A DNA stretch of 64,000 bases from Chlamydiales bacterium (GTDB lineage Bacteria; Chlamydiota; Chlamydiia; Chlamydiales; JAJFMA01): contig JAUXSF010000039.1 in assembly GCA_030679955.1 (NCBI GenBank), positions 1 through 64,000 of the forward strand, in the 5' to 3' direction. Below the pieces are notes generated by a model, which made no database searches, was not told where the DNA came from, and was given only the letters and a program-made list of their open reading frames with translations. How positions within the stretch are numbered: the first letter of the stretch is position 1; each line of letters starts with the position of its first letter. The position numbers and the translations under genes were made by a program. Positions 43,080 to 50,870 of this stretch are shown piece by piece.

Positions 43080-44912
43080 ATGATGACTAATTCTGAACCT
43101 GACATGATCCTATTCAATGGCAAGATCACTACCCTTGATGCATCGCAGCCAGAAGTGTCAGCGATTGGAATTAAGGATGGCTTGGTCTCTGTCATTGGTT
43201 CCGATGACGAGGTTAAAAAGCTAAGCGCCAACGACACCATCACTATCGATCTTAAACAACGACGTGTGATTCCAGGTCTCAATGACTCCCATTTGCATCT
43301 CATTAGGGGCGGTCTAAATTACAACATGGAGCTAAGGTGGGACGGCGTTCCCTCCCTTGCCTATGCTCTAGAGATGTTAAAGGAGCAAGTGCGCCGCACC
43401 CCACCACCGCAATGGGTTAGGGTTATAGGCGGATGGTCAGAATTCCAGTTTGTTGAAAAGCGAATGCCGACATTGGAGGAGATCAATGCGATAGCTCCTG
43501 AGACTCCTGTCTTTATCCTTCACCTCTATGATCGAGCCTTACTCAATGCCGCCGCCTTGCGAGCTGTTGGTTACACTAAGGAAACTCCTGATCCAGTTGG
43601 TGGACGCATCGAGCGAGATAAAAATGGCAATCCAACTGGCATGCTCATAGCCGAGCCTAATGCCTTGATTCTTTATTCTACCTTGTCCAAAGGACCCAAG
43701 CTAAACCAAAGCGATCAGATCAATTCTACCCGCCATTTTATGCGAGAGCTTAACCGCTTAGGCTTGACCAGTTGCATCGATGCGGGCGGGGGATTTCAAA
43801 ACTATCCTGAAGACTATCAAGTGATTGAGCAACTGCATGACAACAAACAGCTCACCATTCGTATTGCCTACAACCTGTTCACACAAAAGCCAGGGAGCGA
43901 ACTAACCGATTTTCAGCGATGGTCCAAAATGGTCACTCCTTATTCGGGAGATGGCATGTATCGCCAAAACGGTGCAGGAGAAATGCTCGCATTCTCCGCC
44001 GCAGATTTTGAGGACTTTCTATACCAAAGACCAGACATGCCATCAAACATGGAAGGGGACCTTAATAAAGTCGTCCGCTTTCTAGTTGCGAATCGCTGGC
44101 CATTCCGGTTGCATGCGACCTACAATGAAACAATCAACCGAGCTTTGAGCGTCTTTGAGGAAATTAACAAAGAGATACCGTTCAATGACCTATGCTGGTT
44201 TTTTGACCATGCCGAAACTGTTACAGACGCCAATCTTGAACGCATCAAGGCTCTTAATGGTGGGATTGCTGTTCAGCACCGAATGGCCTTTCAGGGGGAA
44301 TATTTCATCCAGAAATATGGACAAGAGCAAGCTAGAAGAAGCCCACCTATTCGCAAAATGTTAGATCTTGGTATTCCAATCGGTGCAGGGACAGATGCAA
44401 CAAGAGTGGCAAGTTACAATCCTTGGATTTCTCTTTATTGGATGGTCGCAGGCAATACTGTTGGCGGAACGCTTCTCTATGGCGACGAAAATAGACTCGA
44501 ACGCCTAGAAGCTTTGCGCCTTTACACGCTTGGCAGTGCCAAATTTTCTCGCGAAGAAGGTAGGAAGGGCTCGCTTTCTGTTGGCATGTATGCCGACCTT
44601 GCTGTTTTGTCGCAGGATTACCTTACCATTCCCGATGAAGACATCAAAAATACCACCTCGCTGCTAACCATTCTAGGCGGCAAAGTTGTCTATGGAGCCA
44701 AAGAGTTCTCTGAATTGGACGAAGGTCGAGATCTGCCCGTAAGTCCTGATTGGGCTCCTGTTCGCTATTATGGCGGCTATCATTCGCTTACAAAGCATCA
44801 CCGTTGTTCGTGTCATGGCAAAAAGAAATCGTTAGATTCCTTATTGGGTGTCCCGGATAAGCAAACGCCTTTAAATCCATGGTCCTTTGGCTGCGACTGC
44901 TTCGCTTACTAA
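43080..44912 (+). CDS. YtcJ-like metal-dependent amidohydrolase
   Basis: The 610-residue amidohydrolase-3 family enzyme has metal ligands in the NDSHLHLIRGG strand (HxH), a likely bridging residue in the central barrel, the motif WFFDHAETV and the catalytic Asp in GAGTDATRV. N- and C-terminal beta-sandwich parts (LFNGKITTLD and ADLAVLSQDYLTIP) frame the barrel. The ATG at 43080 follows the isochorismatase stop by one nt; the longer frame (43014) lies inside that gene. The C-terminal tail has a Cys/His-rich stretch (KHHRCSCHGKKKS and GCDCF) absent from usual YtcJ proteins, perhaps binding metal. Substrate unknown. Confidence 0.9.
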   Translation: MMTNSEPDMILFNGKITTLDASQPEVSAIGIKDGLVSVIGSDDEVKKLSANDTITIDLKQRRVIPGLNDSHLHLIRGGLNYNMELRWDGVPSLAYALEMLKEQVRRTPPPQWVRVIGGWSEFQFVEKRMPTLEEINAIAPETPVFILHLYDRALLNAAALRAVGYTKETPDPVGGRIERDKNGNPTGMLIAEPNALILYSTLSKGPKLNQSDQINSTRHFMRELNRLGLTSCIDAGGGFQNYPEDYQVIEQLHDNKQLTIRIAYNLFTQKPGSELTDFQRWSKMVTPYSGDGMYRQNGAGEMLAFSAADFEDFLYQRPDMPSNMEGDLNKVVRFLVANRWPFRLHATYNETINRALSVFEEINKEIPFNDLCWFFDHAETVTDANLERIKALNGGIAVQHRMAFQGEYFIQKYGQEQARRSPPIRKMLDLGIPIGAGTDATRVASYNPWISLYWMVAGNTVGGTLLYGDENRLERLEALRLYTLGSAKFSREEGRKGSLSVGMYADLAVLSQDYLTIPDEDIKNTTSLLTILGGKVVYGAKEFSELDEGRDLPVSPDWAPVRYYGGYHSLTKHHRCSCHGKKKSLDSLLGVPDKQTPLNPWSFGCDCFAY

Positions 44913-44954
44913 ATATTCTCCTTCATTGGGTTCTAAAGAGAAGAGAGAATGTAT

Positions 44955-45029
44955 TGAGTTAAATTATGTTAACCCGTAATATAACAAAGGTTTAATTAAA
45001 ATTAGCGAATATATTAATAAGGTTTTAAA
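44955..45029 (+). promoter_or_regulatory. Upstream element of W-module genes (copy 3)
   Basis: AATATAACAAAGGTTTAATT, AAAATTAGCGAATATATTAA and TAAGGTTTTAAAG precede the GTG start. It aligns along most of its length with 36505-36542. AAGG lies 9 nt before the start. Confidence 0.45.
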
Positions 45030-46748
45030 GTGCAAACAAATCCAACTAAAAACAATTTTAACGCTGTCGATTATATTGACATCTGTCATGAGGGAAGCGA
45101 TCCGGTTCCAGTGGTTTCTTTCTCAGTCCTTCCGGTAAGTTTCCCGGACATGTCCAATCCTAATCCCATTAATGTCACGTGCGATGATCTAACCGCTATG
45201 GATCTGACGGGATCTAGCAATCCCACTCAATCTGTTGCCGTCGAGAGAATTTCAGCGAATGCGCAACCCCCACTAAGCTTAGAGTTAGGAGATATTCACG
45301 GCGATTGGAGTGAAACTGCGTGGCTAGATCCGGTCGATTCAGAGGGGTTTGATTTTAAAGTCTTTCTACCTCCCGCCGGATACGAATTTCAGTTTGCGGA
45401 GCTTGAGACAGAAACTACAAACTATCTTGTTCCGGAAGATGGGGGTCATTCTCCGCTTCCGATTAATGTCGATCCTTCTCCTGCCAGGAATGAGGCAAAA
45501 ATGGCCCCAGCTCCCCCTATTCGGAAGGTGAAACGTGGTGCTAGAAAAAAGCAACGTCGTGCATTGACTCCAGAAAGGGTAACCGTGGATCCAAATGCTA
45601 AAATTTTAAATAGCAAAGAATTTCAAGCTTGGAAAAGGGTCATGGAATCTAATCCCGAGGCTATTGCTTGCGATATAAATACGATTTTGTCGGAACAATG
45701 GGGCGTCGTAAAATCAGCGGTCCGAGGTAGGGTCAAGAAGTGGCAAGCAGAAATTTCTAATCCAAGTGCTGATCTGAAAGAATTGTTCGATAGGTACGCA
45801 ACAGTACGTGAGGCACGTGTGAAAAGCTTCAAACGCATTATGCGGGAAAACCCTGAAATGTCAGGGAGTAAAATTGATCAGAAATTGGCAGAGTGCTGGA
45901 AAATAGGTGCTAAGGCCGCCAGGCACAAAGTAATGGGATGGATCGCGGAAGATCAGGAAGATTCTGAGATGCAGGCTTTCTTGCAAAAGTATCGAGAGAT
46001 AAACCCCATCCGGGTTCGCAAACCTCGACTTGAAGTTGCGAAGAAAGAAACTGCGCCAGCTGCTCCTGCTAGGGGGCGAATCCATGCATTCACTGGACCA
46101 ATTAAAGATTCAAATGCTGAAATTTTGGAAAGCGATGAGTTTAAGCTTTGGAAACAGACCATGGAATCTAATCCATATGAGCAGACGAGCGAAATAAATA
46201 AGATATTAGCGAATGGATGGGGTATTAGCCCTTCAAATGTCCGAAGTAGAGTCACATTGTGGAACGTAGCAATTGCTAATTCAGAAGATCCTGATCTGGT
46301 GGCTTTGTTTAATCGGTATAATTTAACATTGCGCGAGAGCCAGGCAAGAGACTTCAGGCGCATTATGCTGGAAAACCCCGATATGTCAGTGGATCAAATT
46401 CATACCGAACTAGCAAAGCTCTGGAAGGTAGTTATTCCCTCCGTTAGGCTGAAATTGTTGGATTGGTTTAAAACGAATAGAGAGAAAGATTCTGAGATGC
46501 AGGTATTATTGCAAAAGTATTCAGATTTAAAGGCTCTAGAATCCCAAAGCACATTCAAAAGCATTAGTTTTTTCAAGAGTGTTATGGATGCTAATCCTGG
46601 TGCAGGTCAACATGAAATCGATAAGGTTTTGGCCAAGGAGTGGAAAATACGCTGTTCTTCAATAAAAGGAAAAATCATTAAATGGTCGACGCTTATCAAA
46701 GATACTGAAATACAGCCATTAATACAGAAGTATCTAAATGCTGTTTAA
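45030..46748 (+). CDS. W-module (HTH-like repeat) family protein, five modules
   Basis: This is the largest member, with 572 residues and a GTG start. Residues 1-160 are acidic and Pro-rich (LPVSFPDMSNPNP and AMDLTGSSNP match the paralogues). A basic cluster, RKVKRGARKKQRR (165-177), follows and would fit a nuclear localisation signal. Five modules lie at 197-256, 263-321, 370-430, 439-497 and 512-568. Their cores are INTILSEQWGVVKSAVRGRV, IDQKLAECWKIGAKAARHKV, INKILANGWGISPSNVRSRV, IHTELAKLWKVVIPSVRLKL and IDKVLAKEWKIRCSSIKGKI. Modules 1/3 and 2/4 are most alike, so a two-module unit was duplicated. DNA binding is inferred from the HTH-like pattern and net basic modules. Confidence 0.87.
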   Translation: MQTNPTKNNFNAVDYIDICHEGSDPVPVVSFSVLPVSFPDMSNPNPINVTCDDLTAMDLTGSSNPTQSVAVERISANAQPPLSLELGDIHGDWSETAWLDPVDSEGFDFKVFLPPAGYEFQFAELETETTNYLVPEDGGHSPLPINVDPSPARNEAKMAPAPPIRKVKRGARKKQRRALTPERVTVDPNAKILNSKEFQAWKRVMESNPEAIACDINTILSEQWGVVKSAVRGRVKKWQAEISNPSADLKELFDRYATVREARVKSFKRIMRENPEMSGSKIDQKLAECWKIGAKAARHKVMGWIAEDQEDSEMQAFLQKYREINPIRVRKPRLEVAKKETAPAAPARGRIHAFTGPIKDSNAEILESDEFKLWKQTMESNPYEQTSEINKILANGWGISPSNVRSRVTLWNVAIANSEDPDLVALFNRYNLTLRESQARDFRRIMLENPDMSVDQIHTELAKLWKVVIPSVRLKLLDWFKTNREKDSEMQVLLQKYSDLKALESQSTFKSISFFKSVMDANPGAGQHEIDKVLAKEWKIRCSSIKGKIIKWSTLIKDTEIQPLIQKYLNAV

Positions 46749-46772
46749 GACGGTGCGACAAGTATAAAATTA

Positions 46773-47220
46773 AAACCCGGTTGGCTACCTATCCGCCCTT
46801 ATTGACTCGGCGAAGCATGCAAGATGCAAGGGGCAACGACGAGGCAATAGCGAGCTATTGCCGAGGAGTTGCGCATTGTAGATTGCTTGCTGCAGCCAGT
46901 CAGTAAGGGCGCTACGTTAAAACTTCAATTGTCCGACTTAACGGATATGCTAATAATTAGCTCTAAACGTAATACAAATCCTCGGGCAGATCGAGCCACA
47001 ATATTGCGGGAAAAGCGCCTTGTGATCTGACTGATGACTGTTTCAACACGTTTGCGGTATGTACGTTGTTGGTAGGATACAGGATCGCTGTGAGGCCGTT
47101 TAGAATTACATTTTCGGTGAGCAATTAACGATATCTTTGCGTCTTGTGCAAGCTCTTCCTCAAAGTCATAATGGTTATAAGCACGATCCGCGCCTGCGAG
47201 ATAGGTAGCCAACCGGGTTT
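46773..47220 (-). mobile_element. Internally deleted IS element (IS982-like), 448 bp
   Basis: Perfect 21-bp terminal inverted repeats, beginning AAACCCGGTTGGCTACCTAT, lie at 46773-46793 and 47200-47220. Between them is the 3' third of a transposase gene on the minus strand and an imperfect 120-bp palindrome (46795-46915, centred on GGCAATAGC-GA-GCTATTGCC). No clear target duplication was found in the AT-rich flanks. Because both ends remain, it could still be moved by a full-length relative. Confidence 0.75.
46925..47212 (-). pseudogene. Transposase remnant, C-terminal third
   Basis: The frame encodes about 95 residues that fit the end of an IS982/IS5-like DDE transposase: ADRAYNHYDFEEELAQDAK, the basic block IAHRKCNSKRPHSDP, and RKRVETVISQITRRF with the last catalytic Glu. 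The region with the first two Asp residues is missing, and the frame begins within the terminal repeat, so the gene is not functional. Confidence 0.78.
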
Positions 47221-47245
47221 AAATAGTAAATTCCAAAATTCTGTG

Positions 47246-47279
47246 TTGACGCTTATTGTATGCATGCATATAATAAGCG
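47246..47279 (+). promoter_or_regulatory. Promoter with overlapping 30-bp palindromic operator
   Basis: TTGACG (47246-47251), a 17-nt spacer and TATAAT (47269-47274) make a near-consensus promoter. The palindrome CGCTTATTGTATGCA / TGCATATAATAAGCG (47250-47279) has one mismatched pair and covers the spacer and -10 box. A MarR regulator encoded in the operon is the obvious candidate to bind it. Confidence 0.8.
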
Positions 47280-47304
47280 TGCAAATTATTCAACCAGGAC
47301 TCAT

Positions 47305-47739
47305 ATGCTCATCGTCAAACATACCGTAGAAACCAGCGCAACACCCGAAGATATTTGGGGCATTTGGCAAGATGTCACTAACTGGAATAAATGGGACGAT
47401 GGCATCGAATTTAGCGCCATCGACGGCCCTTTTGCGAAGGGTACCACTGGAACCTTAAAACCAAAAGGCGGTCCGGTAGTACGCACTGTATTAACTCGTG
47501 TAGAGCCCATGAAAATGTTTGTGGAAGAATCGAAGGTTTTTTTGGCTCGCATGATCGTCTCGCATTTTCTGTCGGAATCCGAAGGCAAAACACAGGTCAC
47601 ACATCAGATTGAAATGACCGGTCTATTTGCTTTTATCTACGCTCGCTTTATTGGTCCCACCATGAAAAAGAATCTCACCCAGGGAATGGAAGTCATGGTT
47701 AAAGAGGCCGAGGCATTAGGTAAAACAAAGAATAGTTAA
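47305..47739 (+). CDS. SRPBCC-family protein (polyketide cyclase/dehydrase-like)
   Basis: The 144-residue protein has the START/SRPBCC helix-grip fold pattern: VKHTVETSATPEDIWGIWQD at the start, WNKWDDGIEFSAIDGPF, TLKPKGGPVVRTVL and a final long helix MKKNLTQGMEVMVKEAEAL. Such domains bind hydrophobic ligands in a central cavity. ATG 47305 has AGGA 7 nt upstream; the longer frame (47260) starts inside the promoter. It is the first gene of an operon with marR, and the regulator starts within its stop codon (TAATG). Ligand unknown. Confidence 0.9.
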   Translation: MLIVKHTVETSATPEDIWGIWQDVTNWNKWDDGIEFSAIDGPFAKGTTGTLKPKGGPVVRTVLTRVEPMKMFVEESKVFLARMIVSHFLSESEGKTQVTHQIEMTGLFAFIYARFIGPTMKKNLTQGMEVMVKEAEALGKTKNS

Positions 47740-48191
47740 TGAAAAAAGTCGCTTGGAAAGCAGTTAGTGAGTTTGACGGACCAGGGGAGAGCCCCGGGTT
47801 TCTACTTTGGCAAGTGAGCACGCGATGGCGACGACAGATAGAAACAGCTTTGGCTACTGTTGGCCTCACTCACGCACAATTTGTGATACTTGCTTGCGTG
47901 GGTTGGTTGACTCGTGATGGTAGCCAAGTGACTCAGATCGAGCTGGCTCGTCATTGTCAGACCGATATAACCATGACGTCGCAAGTGTTACGCACACTCG
48001 AACGCAAGGGCTATATCGAGCGCAAACAACGCGAAGGTGATGAGCGTTCCAAACTTCCCCATATTACCCAACAAGGCGCTCAGCTTATTGAAAAAGCGTT
48101 GCCCCTTGTAGAAAGTGTGGATAGGGAGTTTTTTGCTCCATTGAAGAGCGACAGCAAAAAATGTGTGGAAATTCTGCAAAAGTTAGTTTGA
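47739..48191 (+). CDS. MarR-family transcriptional regulator
   Basis: The 150-residue winged-helix repressor has the MarR layout: dimer helices at both ends, a recognition region QIELARHCQTDITMTSQVLR and the wing LERKGYIERKQREGDERSK, with the conserved D-x-R in the wing. The N-terminal FLLWQVSTRWRRQIETALA fits helix 1. It overlaps the SRPBCC gene by one nt. A 30-bp palindrome in the operon promoter is the probable operator, giving autoregulation. The effector is probably a small phenolic or hydrophobic compound, given the family and the ligand-binding neighbour. Confidence 0.93.
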   Translation: MKKVAWKAVSEFDGPGESPGFLLWQVSTRWRRQIETALATVGLTHAQFVILACVGWLTRDGSQVTQIELARHCQTDITMTSQVLRTLERKGYIERKQREGDERSKLPHITQQGAQLIEKALPLVESVDREFFAPLKSDSKKCVEILQKLV

Positions 48192-48202
48192 GGTATGGAA
48201 CA

Positions 48203-48619
48203 ATGCGGTATTGGATTGCGGTAGCAAGCAAGGAACATGTGATGCGTGGAGTCGAAGGGGGATTCGCTCAGGTTTGCCATGGAAAAGGTGGGCCGCTAAA
48301 GCGAATGCAAGCAGACGACTGGATCATCTACTATTCACCGACGACGCGCTTTGGAGAAAAGGAGCCTTGTCGAGCATTTACGGCAATTGGGAGAATAAAG
48401 GAGGGTGAACCTTATCCCTTTCGTATGAGCGATGACTTCATACCATTTCGGAAAGATGTGCAGTTTTTGCCAGCCATTGAGACTCCCATTGTTCCGTTGA
48501 TTGAGACGCTTTCATTCATTCATGACAAAGCAAAGTGGGGATTTCCCTTTAGCCGCGGTTGCTTTTCTATTCCCGAGTATGACTTTCAATTGATCGCCTC
48601 ACATATGAGGGTGGCATGA
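48203..48619 (+). CDS. EVE-domain (UPF0310) protein
   Basis: The 138-residue protein begins MRYWIAVASKEHVMRGVEGG, the family hallmark, and has KGGPLKRMQADDWIIYYSP, CRAFTAIGRIKEGEPYPF and FPFSRGCFSIPEYDFQLI. EVE domains are PUA-like and are thought to recognise modified bases. The longer open frame (48161) starts inside marR, and ATG 48203 matches the family start. It lies 11 nt after the marR stop, so it is probably the third gene of that operon. No restriction or defence partner is nearby, so a solitary sensor or RNA-related role is possible. Confidence 0.9.
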   Translation: MRYWIAVASKEHVMRGVEGGFAQVCHGKGGPLKRMQADDWIIYYSPTTRFGEKEPCRAFTAIGRIKEGEPYPFRMSDDFIPFRKDVQFLPAIETPIVPLIETLSFIHDKAKWGFPFSRGCFSIPEYDFQLIASHMRVA

Positions 48620-48767
48620 TGATGAATAGGATCAGGAAGGAAAATTTAACAGGATAGGTCATAACTGTTTGTATTTCAATAAATTATTGATTCTTTGTAT
48701 GGCCTTATGTACAAAAGAGATGCCTCATCATTTTAACCACGACGGAATTCGAGTCTCCTATCCATAA

Positions 48768-48793
48768 GGTCCATCGAGTCCATAAGGTCCATT
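48768..48793. repeat. Tandem TCCATAAGGTCCAT units
   Basis: TCCATAAGGTCCATCGAGTC followed by CATAAGGTCCATTT gives two units, also present once at 30974-30993. The surrounding 210-nt gap also holds a short ACAGGATAGG repeat end (48652-48661). Confidence 0.55.
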
Positions 48794-48832
48794 TAGCTTC
48801 AGAATTAGGTTACCTGTTAAGCCCATCTCTTT

Positions 48833-49456
48833 TTAAAGCCTCTTGATGTAATTGTAGATGGTGGCTCGCGAGGTATTCAACTTATTAGCAATAAATGGCG
48901 TGGCATTTTTGAAATTGAATATCCCCTTTTGATACAGGCATTGCACGAGTTCTTGTTTTTGATCTCGCTTTAGGTGGCTCAACGATAGGTTTCTTTCATT
49001 CAAAAACCGCTGAATGATTGCTTCCGCTTGTTCTTCGCATGGACTTCCGAATATCTCGATGGGATTTTCCGCTTCATCCTTGACCTGCAAGAAGGTCTGC
49101 AGCAGTCGGCATCCATCCTGAAAGAAGCTGGTGTCGATGTTGATGCAGATTAGCCCTATGGGCGTCCCCTTTTTATTTCGCATCGTTATTGAGGTGCACT
49201 TTAAGGGACGTCCATCCCAATTCTGTTTATAGTATGGAGTAAAGTACTCGGGAAAATCCTCGATATTGACTTTTAGCTCTTTAAGCGGAGAAGGATCACC
49301 GACTTTTCTCTGCGAAATATTATGATAGATAGCTACCACTTGTCCCTTTATTAGGTCGTGAACCGCCACCTCTGCAAAGGGGTGAAAAACCTCCACCACA
49401 GCTTTAATCAGTGGCTCATATTGCTTCCATAACGTCGCAAACTCGCTGGTTGTCAT
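48833..49456 (-). CDS. YheO-type regulator (PAS-like domain plus HTH)
   Basis: The 207-residue protein has a YheO-like PAS domain (about 10-125: WKQYEPLIKAVVEVFHPFAE, VAVHDLIKGQVVAIYHNISQ and GTPIGLICINIDTS) and a C-terminal helix-turn-helix (about 165-207). The HTH includes QKQELVQCLYQKGIFNFKNA, then ATPFIANKLNTSRATIYNYI with ATIYNYIK as the recognition helix. AAGGAG lies just upstream of the ATG. It is divergent from the aminotransferase gene, with a perfect inverted repeat between them that likely is its operator. By family the PAS part senses a small ligand; the target is presumably the adjacent aminotransferase. Confidence 0.92.
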   Translation of the reverse strand: MTTSEFATLWKQYEPLIKAVVEVFHPFAEVAVHDLIKGQVVAIYHNISQRKVGDPSPLKELKVNIEDFPEYFTPYYKQNWDGRPLKCTSITMRNKKGTPIGLICINIDTSFFQDGCRLLQTFLQVKDEAENPIEIFGSPCEEQAEAIIQRFLNERNLSLSHLKRDQKQELVQCLYQKGIFNFKNATPFIANKLNTSRATIYNYIKRL

Positions 49457-49500
49457 ACGCTTCTCCTTAAGTTTTCTTCGAGTCTATCGTAAACTTTACA

Positions 49501-49529
49501 TTTTGTCAAACTTTTACAATTTGACAAAA
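49501..49529. promoter_or_regulatory. Perfect inverted-repeat operator in divergent promoter region
   Basis: TTTTGTCAAA (49501-49510) and TTTGACAAAA (49520-49529) are perfect 10-bp arms with a 9-nt spacer. Each arm holds a TTGACA -35-like hexamer, one for each direction. On the plus strand GATAAC (49543-49548) could be the -10 box. Binding of the regulator would block both promoters at once. Confidence 0.75.
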
Positions 49530-49574
49530 ATCGGAGATCGACGATAACATGGATGTTTTATAAAGGAGTGACTT

Positions 49575-50738
49575 ATGCCGCGACACACAAGAGTATCAAG
49601 ACTTAAACAGGTCCCAGGAATTGGTGTGGACCGAATGGGAAATGCAGCAGATGCGGCCCATGATCCAGAAATATTACGGCTCGAAAATCTGGATACGGAC
49701 ATTGCCCCACCGTCCATTGCACTAGAGGTAACTCGGGCAGGAGTAGGGGTTGATGAGAATAACAGCTATCTACCATTTCTAGGACAAGATGCGTTAAGGC
49801 AAGCTGCTGCTCGGCGCGTTTCTAGGGTAAGTGGTATGGACTACGATTGGCGTTCAGAATGCATCATTACAGCGGGCGGTATGTCGGGAATCTTGAATTG
49901 CCTTTTAGCAATGGTGGAGCCTGGCGACGAGGTGATTGTTATTGATCCTACTTATGCTGGGATCATCAATCGAATTCGTTTGGCAGGAGGCGTCACAAAG
50001 TTTGTCCCTCTGATACCCTCTTCAAATGGATGGAGCTTAGATATAGCTGCCTTAGAAAATGCTGCTTCATCTAAGACGAAGATTGTTTTAATTAGTCCCG
50101 GTATGCCGACAGGGCATATATTGACACACGCAGAATGGGAGGCTGTCTGTCGCGTAACCCTCAAAGCGGATGCATGGTTACTCTATGATGCTGCTATGGA
50201 ACGTATCTTATATGATAATCGGCCACTTATTCATCCCGCATCTTTCCCGCAGATGAGGGAAAGGACGATAACTGTCGGTGCGGCATCTAAAGAACTCAGA
50301 ATGATCGGTTGGCGCGTAGGTTGGGTTGTGGGACCTAAAGTGATTATGGATGATATCGGGTTGGTTAGCATTTCGAATGTTGTTTGCCAAACGGGGATCA
50401 CCATGGCTGGAGTGGCAGCTGGGTTAGATACCGCAGATGATGGATTGCCGGCCGCTCTTGGTGTTTGGCAAGGAAGACGCGATACACTATTGGCCGAACT
50501 TGAAGGTTTGGTGGTTATTCCTCCGCATGGAGGATGGTCGTTATTGCTTGATGCGTCGGCCTATGGAATGACCTCTCCAGAGTTAGTGGAAAAGTTGTTT
50601 ACAGAGGCTAAGCTTGCAACAACGCCAATGACAGGTTGGGGAGAGAATGCTGCTAAGTACGTGCGTTTTGTTTTTTCCAATGAACCAAAAGAGAGGCTTT
50701 TAGGCATTGGCTCAAAAGTCAAAAAGGCATTGGCCTAG
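49575..50738 (+). CDS. Fold-type I PLP aminotransferase-like enzyme with unusual active site
   Basis: The 387-residue protein belongs to the aspartate-aminotransferase superfamily. The PLP lysine is K239 in VGAASKELRMIGWRVGW, and a C-terminal Arg lies in KYVRFVFSNE. ITAGGMSGILNCLLAMVEPG is the phosphate-binding region. Two conserved PLP contacts are changed: the usual NPxNPTG motif is SPGMPTG (Asn to Met), and the usual D-x-x-Y is DAAM (Tyr to Met). The reaction is therefore uncertain; it may be a lyase or specialised transaminase. Expression is probably controlled by the divergent YheO-type regulator. A symporter gene follows on the same strand. Confidence 0.88.
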   Translation: MPRHTRVSRLKQVPGIGVDRMGNAADAAHDPEILRLENLDTDIAPPSIALEVTRAGVGVDENNSYLPFLGQDALRQAAARRVSRVSGMDYDWRSECIITAGGMSGILNCLLAMVEPGDEVIVIDPTYAGIINRIRLAGGVTKFVPLIPSSNGWSLDIAALENAASSKTKIVLISPGMPTGHILTHAEWEAVCRVTLKADAWLLYDAAMERILYDNRPLIHPASFPQMRERTITVGAASKELRMIGWRVGWVVGPKVIMDDIGLVSISNVVCQTGITMAGVAAGLDTADDGLPAALGVWQGRRDTLLAELEGLVVIPPHGGWSLLLDASAYGMTSPELVEKLFTEAKLATTPMTGWGENAAKYVRFVFSNEPKERLLGIGSKVKKALA

Positions 50739-50870
50739 AGATTGTCGGGGAAGTAGAGACGTTTTGGCGTCTCTACCTACTCTAGCAATAAATCTGTTGA
50801 GTCTAAATCAGTTTTCATTTAATATCACTAATTACTTGATATTACTAAGCATTTCAAAAGGGAAATGACT

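Noticed and set aside
45030-46748. W-modules as HMG boxes
   Set aside because: F...NP..., I...L...W resembles HMG helix 1 and 2, but the part after the Trp lacks the K-P-Y/A-x-x-D-K-x-R-Y pattern of helix 3. It reads better as the second half of a helix-turn-helix.
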